From positions 248,001 through 312,000 of the forward strand of contig KB445802.1 in assembly GCA_000320605.2 (NCBI GenBank): 64,000 nucleotides of DNA, in the 5' to 3' direction. Each line of letters starts with the position of its first letter. Positions within the stretch are counted from its first letter, which is position 1. Source of the stretch: Gelatoporia subvermispora B (taxonomy: Eukaryota; Basidiomycota; Agaricomycetes; Polyporales; Gelatoporiaceae). Below, in pieces: positions 55,534 to 64,000 of the stretch. The notes below the pieces were generated by a model that saw only the letters and a list, made by a program, of their open reading frames with translations, ran no database searches and was not told the origin of the DNA. A program made the translations under genes and the position numbers.

Positions 55534-57243
55534 TCAGAGCCTAGCCCTAGCAACGACTAAAGAATTCGCGCGCTGGAGGCTCGCTGTAGCAGTCATTACC
55601 AGCTCATCAACTCTGCCGACGTGAGAAATATCCCGACAAGGTTCAATACTAGGGCTAACACGCATGAAATGACTCCGTCAAACTCACATTTCCTTTGCTG
55701 GTTTCAGTTCCTGCCGGCGTAACAGATCAGCGTTACCTTTGTATTGAACCATGGAAAGAAAGCCACCTACATGTATGGCTCCCGCCACTTTGCCCATGAG
55801 GTCTGCAGAGGGGCATCAAATTTCGGCGGCTTCAGCAGCACTCGGAAGTCGATGACGTACAACGCTGGCCCTCCACAAACTTCTCCGGATGCTTCTCCAG
55901 TTCTGTTTCGTGCGGAATCTTACCTTCAGAAGTGAGCTCGGCAATTTCTTCTCGGCGGTTGGTCTCCCTGCGTGGGTGACCCGTTCAGTTCGACGGCATC
56001 ATTCGCGGACACTGAGACTACTCGTACCAGTCGACAACATAGGGCGTCTTCCTGACATGAAGCGGACGGCCAGAATAGATGAGTGTGCGTATCGTGTCGT
56101 CATAGCCAGCGCTGAGGACCATCTGCTTATGCTTCGCTGGCGCTCCAGATTCGATGCTGGCCAGAAAGCGCGTTCCGACCCAGACTCCAGAGGCTCCATA
56201 TCTGCCCCTCTCCTGTTATATTTTAAAGTATAGTGGACATGATGTCAAAAACTCACGAAAGTGCTGCAGCCAGTCCGCGGCCGTCGGCTATTGCGCCGGC
56301 AGCAACGACAATGATGGGCTCGCCCGTTAGAGTACTCTTCTTACCCTTACAAAGATCGACAACGGCAGGGATGAGAACCGAGAATGGCACATCTCCAGTG
56401 TGTCCGCCTCCCTCACCGCCCTGGGCACAAATGATGTCGACACCTAATATTCACACCGGTTAGACGCTTGAACCTTTCGCAGGATAACCTCACATACCTT
56501 GGGCGAGCGCTTTTGCGACATGCTTCACGGAGGTAGAATTCAGATCAGGACCAGATCATGGACCCGAATGTCACATCGCGTACCTTCGGATGTCCGATCA
56601 TACTAGGAAGACTGAAATTTGAATGTTGCAACACAGACATATCAATTACACTCACTTCATCACGGGAATCCCAGCTGCATGGAGCTTGTCCACAGCTTCC
56701 TTCGGTGGCACTCCAACTGCAGAAACGAACAATGCAGCTTTATTCTTAACGATGACGTCAATGATCTCATCCAACCTCCCGTACGTGTAGTCGCGCTATT
56801 GGAAAACATTCATCAGTACTATAGACAGCTCACTGAGATATGAGGCGCATACATTGGTCTTTCGAGCGTTTCCTCCAACCTGCGGTAAGAGAAGGTCGAT
56901 CCCGAATGGTGCATCCTTGTTCTCGAGCTGTGACTTGAGGTGGTTGATGGACTCCTGCAGCACCTTCGGGGTCTGACGAACACCACCGATGACCCCAATA
57001 CCACCTATGGCCGGTGCATGTCGAATGATTATCTCAGGCATAGATCTCAAAAATGCTGACCAGAGTTAGTGACCACTGCCGCGAGCGTCGGCCCCGCTGC
57101 AACGTTCATGCCTGAATGTTTCAGTGTCAGTGTGGAAGTTTTAGTTTAGAATATACCAGTTACTCACCCGCCAACATCACAGGATGCTTGATTTTGAGCA
57201 GTTTTGTGAGTGGTGTCGAAATCATCTGCGGAGATGATGGCAT
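55534..57243 (-). CDS. Nitronate monooxygenase (2-nitropropane dioxygenase family)
   Basis: FMN enzyme that oxidises nitronates such as propionate 3-nitronate to carbonyl compounds. It starts MPSSPQMISTPLTKLLKIKH at 57243. The TIM-barrel motifs are HPVMLAG, GMNVAAGPTLAAVVTNSGGI, GVIGGVRQTPKVLQESINHL, FGIDLLLPQVGG, NKAALFVSAVGVPPKEAVDK, GIPVMNMIGHPKHV, GVDIICAQGGEGGGHTGDVP, PIIVVAAGAIADGRGLAAAL and SYGASGVWVGTRFLAS. The EGGGHTGD loop carries the conserved active-site His. The C-terminal exons read GKIPHETELEKHPEKFVEG, LMGKVAGAIH and ELKPAKEIVDELVMTATASL, ending ARARL at 55534. The last three exons are joined by introns whose borders I inferred from the family C terminus. Confidence 0.92.
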
Positions 57244-58713
57244 GGTGACTGTTATTGGGTTAGACGACTTAGCAAGGTGAGATTGCACAGCAGGGTCCGA
57301 TGATGCTTTGACTGTACGGACAGCTCAATTATATGGTAGATGTCTGTAAGACATAATCAGCCTCAATCAAGAGTCCGGCCCCCAGTCAACACTCTTGGAG
57401 CCGAGTATCATGGTACTTTCCTTTCTGAGAAGAATGGAAGTCCCATTTGACAGCTTCGAATCACCTGTACCTGGCTTAGTTGCCCTATCCGAGCGACCCT
57501 TGGCGTGTTTGTCAGCCGTGCATGACGGAATTTTTGAGCGTGAGGTACTTTGAGATTTCACGGAGTCGTTGGGACGTTCGCTGACCGGCAGCCAACTCGC
57601 GAGACGGTGTAGAATTAGGCGCACTATCACGCCCCGGAAATTCCTCAGCTACCACACGCAAGTCGCGATCGTGCCGCTGTGCGTAGAATGCAGAATTCGA
57701 ACTAGAGACTTGAGTCGTACCATTGGAAACGATAGAAGGAGTAGTCCTCAGTCAACAGGCCCGCAGCACAGGACACTGCTCTCAGCTCTTCGCCGAGTCG
57801 GTATTCAAGGAAGTCGATTTTTGGGCAAGTCTCTGAGATATACTTCTCCGAGAGTGGCGCACTTGTTTTCGCTTATGTACTCGCCGTGCAATACTCGCGG
57901 CTGCAGCTCCGAGTTGCTCGCGATCCCACATGAGCAGATGTTGGTATTCCACATGTCGTGGGAGGTCTACGGATGGGTCTTCGGAGTAGTTAGCGCTAAG
58001 ACACCGCTGCACGGCCTTGCTCTCGACGCCCATGATTTAATAGTGAGGCGCCCACGGTCAGGGCCTTCGCTCAACTCGCCCATCTGCACCCTGCGTCTAG
58101 TCACCGTCAATGGTCTCCGCAGCCTGATCTACGAGGCTGAGATGTACACCACTCCGGTGTCTGTTCCAAACATCAGTAACAGCATGACTAGAAAGAACAG
58201 AAACGGCCGGTCGTAGTCTGAGACGTTCTCAGGGATCTATTCAAACAAGACACATCGTCGTACACGAGGCTGATGCCTATGATCGTCCGCCAGGAGTCTG
58301 GCCTGGGCTGTGCTCGATCTTGGCTATGTTTTGTGTCCTCGCATGCAGCGCAATGCTCCCAGATACCTCTGTGGCCCTGATGTGTTTCTAAAAAAAATCG
58401 TGCCTGACACTGCAACCCGAGCGCTGTTGAGTTGCCCATCAACAACGATGCTCGAGAATGATACGCCGATCAGCGCGCACGCGGTCAATGGACTGTGTAT
58501 GAGCTACCTTCTCGGATCTATCTTTGTTTTTCTTGGTTCTTGGAGAGCCTCTCGAGAACGCTCTAGGGCTGATCTGATTGCTACCGCATCAATCAGCAGA
58601 TCCTAGACGCTCCCAACGAGGAATGGCTTAAGGAAGCAGGCGGCGTCCCTGAGTAGAGCGTACTCGGCTGCCCAATTGTCAATCTTTTCCCTTGAATCTA
58701 TACTCACCATCCC
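57244..58713. other. Unassigned 1.5 kb region, possibly decayed gene fragments
   Basis: No gene can be supported. On the minus strand near 58130-58200 a hydrophobic stretch FLFFLVMLLLMFG precedes a stop; near 57700-57790 a frame reads EYRLGEELRAVSCAAGLLTE, then DYSFYRFQWYDSSL and a stop. On the plus strand near 58606-58660 a short frame gives QQILDAPNEEWLKEAGGVPE and a stop. A plus-strand frame of 215 codons (57569-58216) has no recognisable feature. These could be exons of one degenerate membrane-protein gene or chance. Confidence 0.3.
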
Positions 58714-61700
58714 ATGAAGGGGTTGAAAATACTTTTCCGAAAGGCCTCCAGGCCAAGGCTGCGAAGTGATACCAGCTCCTCCGGGGTACCTGAATCCAGT
58801 CAGGACGGTGCCTCGGGCACTCAGATCGCTGTGGTCGCTCTAGACGACACTGCACCTCCTGTGCCACCTCTTCCAGGTTTCTTTGTCTCCAAAGGCCTTC
58901 AAGTCCTGCCAGAATTTCGGTCTGAGCCACCGACCTTCGCTCTCAACGACATCCCAGTGCTGAACTCTCAGACTAACAACGGAACTGCTGGCGGCTCCGA
59001 TATTGGCGCTCTCGTGTTACCACCGCTGTCACCCCTGGGCCCCTCCAACGACGGTCACTCACAATTATCGAGTGTCCCTCCTACACCAGTCAGTGCACGC
59101 GCGGCCCGCCGCACCAGTCGTACCAGTCAAGTAGGCAATGCTGCTGCCCTTACTGCGATCGTACAATCGGGAGTTCAAGTATGGAAAGGTCAGCATAATT
59201 TGAATATCGAGATTATCTCTCCCGCGTCGGTTCTCATACTATTCCAGCGAATGACCTTGACAAAGCGATTGACTTCGGGCGACAAGTTGGACGCGGAGTC
59301 GCCCCGATTGCGGCCACGGTTACGCAGACGATGCAGAATCTCGAAGGCTGCTTTTCTCTCCTTGATGATCATCTGCCTCACATAGTGAAGATCTTGGACG
59401 ATGTATCTAAGATTCATCCCGCTGCCGCTGGTGGGTTTATGTACTACCTGTTCTTTGTTGCAATCAACCCACGGTGATTACAGCTGCATTCTATATCGTC
59501 AAGACTGTCTTCGAACTCTACATGGCTCGCCGCGAGAACGACCGGCGGATCCAGACACTGTACCTGCAGATGAGCGAAATTGGCGCAATTCTTGGCGAGT
59601 ATGTAGACGTTTTTCCTTTTGGCATACTCGAAATTGATTGACATGTTCGTGCCGTAGGCTGCGCTTCATCAAGGTGCTCTCGCAGATGCTCCAGGTCAAG
59701 GTGAACCAAGTGGCGAGCGATATGCAAGAGTGTGCCAAGACATGTGACGCCTACTCGAAGACAGGCGCAGTCGTCAAATTTCTGCGGGCTGGGAATTGGG
59801 CGGATCAGCTAACCGGCTTCGTTCAGCAATTCAAAGACAGGCGGGGCGAGATACAAGAGGCGCTGGTACTCCATTCGGCAAAGAAGATGGAACGCATGCA
59901 GGAAAGCATCCTGAAGCACATTGACTTCAAGTGCGTTTGCCTATGTTACTCCTACGAGCGCGTGAGATGTGCTGACATTTATGTTCTCGCACTAGAATGG
60001 AAGATCTGTCTGTGATCTTCCAAACGAGGTTCATAACCGACAAAGAGCAAGCCCTCCGCGACGAGCTCAAGACTTTGACACTTCGCCCAGACCAGGATGT
60101 AGATATGATGCTTAAGAAGCTACTCCAGAAGGAGTTAGAGCAGGATACAAAGTCATCCGACCGAGGCTCCAAAGTCACCGATCAAAAGCTGGAAGCCCTC
60201 AAGGCCGACCTTCTCGAGGACACGAAAACCACTATCGAGAAAAACGGCGAGGAATTCAGACTTAAATTCGACGCCGCTCTCAAAAAGCAAACCGAACAGC
60301 TCAAGCAAGCTATGGCAGAGAATAGCGACAAGCTTTTTGGCAAGATCACTGGTGTTCTGTCCCGGAATCAGAAGCGCGTTGAACAGGCTACCAGTTCTTT
60401 GTTACGGGGGCAGCGACGCATCGAGCAAGTGACAAAGTCCCTGAACATTCCCTATGAGAAGATTCAAGATCCCGTGAGTTTTCGACAGTTCTCATACTCC
60501 GTGCGTGTCAGCACCTTATGATACGCAATTGGCAGACACTTCGTGATGTGTGGAAGCGCATGGTAGTTTCAAACACGTCACGGAGCCAGGTGTTCTGCTT
60601 AACGCGAATTTGTATAGAACTGGCCTAGTCATGCGGAGGCGCGCCAGTTCGTCATGGCTTTGCGCGACTATTTGAATGAAAACCTGGATGAAGCCAGGCA
60701 CACGAGAAAAGATCTTGGAACTAAGGTGGACGGGTGGGCTCTGTCATACATTGGTGCGAAGTGGCAACAGCGCATAATGGAGGCGATCGACGAAGATGCG
60801 TCTGGCTACGTCACCATTGCGGAGCTAAACAAGTTCACTGAGGCATTGCCAGAGAGTCTTCAGTGGAGGTGAGAGTGTCTATCCTTAATGTGCGAACTTC
60901 TGCTAAAATTCTCGCAGCCTGGCTCGCTGGCTAGCATACTGGGCAGTAGGCACGTGTCCGCGACGTTGAATTGCAGTACAGTTCTAATACTTCTGTTAGG
61001 CTGGCAGATGACTTCTACGGTTTATCTGACGAAGATTCGCAGTGTCCTCGCCAATATGCTCGATGTGATCCCACACGTGCTACCACGAAATCGTAACATC
61101 GTTGACAATTACTTCAGCGTCGTATACTGTAGTCTCCTCCCCCTCCTTGCATCACTGGAGACATGTGTTGTTTCGTCGGCTCATATGCAGTGGTTCCAGG
61201 GATATATCGACATAGAAGAAAAACGTCTTAAGGTCAATCTCGAGGAGGTTCGATACAATGTCGACGCCGCGGACACCTTACGGGTCAATATTATAGGCCC
61301 CGGAAGAATCGAGAAGGTATCGTCGACGAAATTCAATAGAGGTTATCGCTAACATTCCATCCTAGTACATATTCCCGCTAGTGTATCTCCTGCTACGAAA
61401 CCAGCTGAAAGTACTCCGGATGGGTATCAATACAACACTACAGGAAGACATGCTGGAGAATTGCTCGGACAGTATTACTACATGTATCGGTGCAATTTCG
61501 TACCGCATGAGTGATTTAGCAGGTGTACTCTCCTTCGTCGTTGATGATATATAGCAAATTGCTGACATTATTCTCAGATTACTTCCGTGCTCAGGATCAG
61601 AGCATCAACATTGACACTCAATTCGAATCGACAGCATGTGGACTAGTAAGAACTTAGCACCGTATACGATTAATCATTTCTCATAATTTCACGCTAGTTC

Positions 61701-63255
61701 AAGTACTTCAATCGAGAAGGAAATCTCTGGAAGATCAGTACGATACAGGATATCAGTCTGGACTCCCGAGATAGAACACACCCGTTTGAAGAGGATGCGG
61801 ACGCTTCAAGTGCACCAATCATGCCTGCAGGAGCCGCAGAAGATTCTGATTCTGAAGACACGTCTCCGGAGAATATGGAGCCTTGTCACAGGTAAGTCAT
61901 CATGCAACGTATGGTTGAAGTGCTCATCAAGCCCTCTGCAGCACGTTCTGTGATGTGTGCGGGACAAATATCATCGGGATACGATACACGTGCCTCGACT
62001 GCTGGGACACCGAAGGAAAAGTCTGGCAGAGCCTTGACTTCTGCAGCGTGCCTACCTGCCTCGAATGGCACGGGGAAGCGGCCTCTGGACTCGTTCATCC
62101 TCCGGCTCATCGTTCGATCATCAAGGTACGGGCGTACTGTCATATCAATGACACGCCTTCGATGTTTCAGAGGGCGAAGGATGTGCTGGAATACTGCGCC
62201 GAGTGTTTCAACGCCTCAAGTGAGCAACAAGTCGAACGCACAGAAGCCGAAGATTCGACTTCTCAAGCAGGCCTAGCCTCGGGTGTTGACGCATCGAAAC
62301 TGTGCAACGACGGTGCAATCGATGGGGATGCCCTGGCTACTTCGAGTGAGGCACACGCACAAGCGGCCTCGTCCAAGGCCCAGGTGAATCCGCCAGAAGA
62401 CAACGATGTGCATGCGAACAGTTTGCTCCATGAGCCGGACGTGCTCCACGAGGGAACCCAGGACCAGGACCAGATCCAGGCCTCCGGGATCGTGGCTGCT
62501 GCCCAGCCAATATCTTGCGCTGTATGTCGAAAGACACTTTCGCCTCCTTTTTGGTGCTGCTTGGAGTGTAGCACGATGAGTATGTGCCTGCACTGCACAC
62601 CTCGATGGGTCCGTCCTGACCTTTCGTTGCAGACAGAATCTATACGATCTGCGATGACTGCGAGGCGCAGACGCTCCTCGCTTGTCAGTCGTGTGCGCAG
62701 CCTTACACTCAACCAGCATGGTTCTTCGGCTACGATGAAGGTCTGTGCCTTGACCATCCTCGTATCGCCTCGAAATTTACACGTTGCTATACAGACGACA
62801 AATTCCTATGCCAAAAGTGCAGCTCGGACGGAGTAAGCGCCCCAGAAGCCATGCCCGATCGACACGTATACACCCATTCTCTTGTTCGTTACTACCACGA
62901 GGACGCCTCCGTAACAGCGTTGGATGATACCACAACTATTACGCCCGGCGAAGACCACTTGGTTGCGGTTCACAAGGAGGTGACAACCCTCCATGACAAC
63001 ATGAAGGTCGTGCAAGACAGGATGGAGGTAATCCACACAAAGATCGGCTCCATAGAAGACGCAGTGCGGACCCAGACGGCTCCAGTGGAGGAACGCGTAG
63101 GGGTCATGAACTCGAGACTTGAGAGTTTGCGTGGCCAGATGGACAGGATTGAGAAGTATCTGGCCCTCATTGCTGCCGGCTCTGAGGGACAATCCGGGAG
63201 TACTGTCGGTGGTAGTGCAGGCGCCGTGACGAACGGACACCCGGTATTTGCATGA
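58714..63255 (+). CDS. Large EF-hand / ZZ-type zinc-finger protein with fungal STAND-like N-terminal domain
   Basis: Many exons, well over 1000 residues. It starts MKGLKILFRKASRPRLRSDT, followed by a Ser/Pro-rich region. A helical domain then reads VTQTMQNLEGCFSLLDDHLP, IVKTVFELYMARRENDRRIQ, LYLQMSEIGAIL and ECAKTCDAYSKTGAVVKFLR; this resembles the N-terminal helical domain of agaricomycete NLR-like and EF-hand proteins. Next are long coiled coils (EQALRDELKTLTLRP, EFRLKFDAALKKQTEQLKQA) and an EF-hand loop DEDASGYVTIAELNKF with calcium ligands at the usual places. A helical region leads to a ZZ-type finger (FCDVCGTNIIGIRYTCLDCW, DFCSVPTCLEWHG) and more CxxC pairs (ISCAVCRKTLSPPFWCCLEC, ICDDCEAQTLLACQSC). 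A C-terminal coiled coil (LHDNMKVVQDRMEVIHTKIG) ends the protein. Such proteins are multi-copy and uncharacterised in wood-decay fungi; a signalling or scaffold role is inferred. Confidence 0.85.
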
Positions 63256-63882
63256 TTAATGTCAATCTCATCAGGTATTTCTATGGCGCAGTCTTTGTGC
63301 GTTCTGCTCGCGTCATGGACAGTGAACAATACTATTTTGAACGTGGTTGCACAGTGAGCCCATGCAATTTTCCTGTAACAAGCGACCAGCGATGAACTTC
63401 TGTGTGCGATGAGAATGATTTGAGAGTAGTGCATAACAGTCGTCGTCAAGCCAGATCGTATATGTGAAGAACTCAAGAGATCAAGAGACCAAGGAGAGCA
63501 TGTGTTCATGCATGTTTATATTGTTATGCGATGGATCACTGACAAGTTCGGCGTGAGCGGTTTGGACACCCAAGAGTATAGCAAGTTCAGTCGTACGAGG
63601 ACTTGATCATGGCATGTAGTGATCATGCCTCTGGGTGAAGAGGAGAGAAAATACACACAAGTCCTGTCTGGCTGGATAGCGAGTACCAAGAGAATGGTTG
63701 TGGAACAGAATATGGCTGCAACTTTCACAGAATTGAGAGCGCTCGTACCTAGACGCCGACTATGTCCCATGTTCTCCTCTCGGTCCCCAGCCACAATACG
63801 TCCTTCTCCTTGGACCCTGAGGCTCCCCTGCGCTTCTTAGCATCCACGAATACTCTCGTTTCGTGGAGTCTCTGCACCCCAA
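63256..63882. other. Spacer before the last gene
   Basis: About 630 bases. No gene or motif supported; it separates two plus-strand genes and should hold the promoter of the partial gene at 63883. Confidence 0.5.
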
Positions 63883-64000
63883 ATGTCTGAATTCCAACCT
63901 CCCAACATCGCGCCTCAGAATGACGGCTCCGGCTCGGTACCTGAGGCTGCACGCGAGGCCCCCGAGCCGGCACCAATCACAGAGCAGGAAGTGGGAGAAT
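63883..64000 (+). CDS. Start of an unidentified gene, cut by the window end
   Basis: ATG at 63883 opens a frame to the window edge: MSEFQPPNIAPQNDGSGSVP, then EAAREAPEPAPITEQEVGE. The composition (Pro, Glu, Ala) is that of a disordered N terminus. The ATG context CCAAATG is acceptable. Too short to identify. Confidence 0.55.
   Translation, partial: MSEFQPPNIAPQNDGSGSVPEAAREAPEPAPITEQEVGE

Noticed and set aside
57569..58216. Plus-strand frame of 215 codons
   Set aside because: No domain, no splice partners and unusual composition; minus-strand fragments in the same place are equally weak, so neither is called.
1..64000. CRISPR array, prophage or autonomous retrotransposon
   Set aside because: No regularly spaced repeats of CRISPR type, no phage genes, and no reverse transcriptase or integrase motifs in any frame I read.

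Overview
The window is nuclear DNA from a filamentous basidiomycete, most likely an Agaricomycete of the polypore type. The genes are broken by many introns of about 50 bases with GT..AG ends. The products have clear fungal counterparts: tripartite fungal tRNA ligase, Atg18, Exo70, an E(z)-type methyltransferase, UNC-93-like transporter, nitronate monooxygenase, and F-box and MYND-ankyrin proteins of basidiomycete type. I see no bacterial, viral or organellar sequence, no CRISPR array, and no tRNA or rRNA gene that I can support. All gene models are spliced by eye from reading frames and splice signals.

Layout. 1-12525: a head-to-tail array of six genes (the first cut by the window edge) for one family of single-pass membrane proteins. 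Each has a short conserved N-terminal exon, two beta-rich N-glycosylated modules, one membrane span and an Arg-rich cytosolic tail with a conserved SGPFxxRxxRxF motif. 13004-17077: a decayed F-box/LRR gene converging on a cytochrome P450. 17796-18100: a small inverted-repeat element. 18402-26003, all on the minus strand: MYND/ankyrin protein, tRNA ligase, FAD-linked oxidoreductase. 26163-27400: degenerate tandem repeats. 27720-30756: VIT/VWA protein. 30757-33320: gene-poor and repetitive. 33321-35600: UNC-93-like transporter. 36436-41859: two P450 genes created by a tandem duplication whose junction can be read at base level. 42054-45762: an intact F-box gene and a seventh membrane-protein gene, both minus. 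46496-46783: a second inverted-repeat element. 47648-57243: conserved housekeeping block (Exo70, E(z)-type SET protein, Atg18, nitronate monooxygenase). 58714-63255: a large EF-hand/ZZ-finger protein. 63883-64000: start of a further gene.

The most striking structure is large-scale symmetry. The block membrane protein > F-box > < P450 (11137-17250) recurs in inverted order as P450 > < F-box < membrane protein (36270-45762), so the window holds an old inverted segmental duplication. One arm later underwent a tandem duplication of its P450, and in the other arm the F-box copy died. All three P450 genes kept an identical 18-base promoter element centred on CACGTG. The membrane-protein array is the best candidate for an undescribed system: receptor-like surface proteins without an obvious signal peptide, amplified in tandem and carrying a shared intracellular motif. 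Its function is unknown to me.
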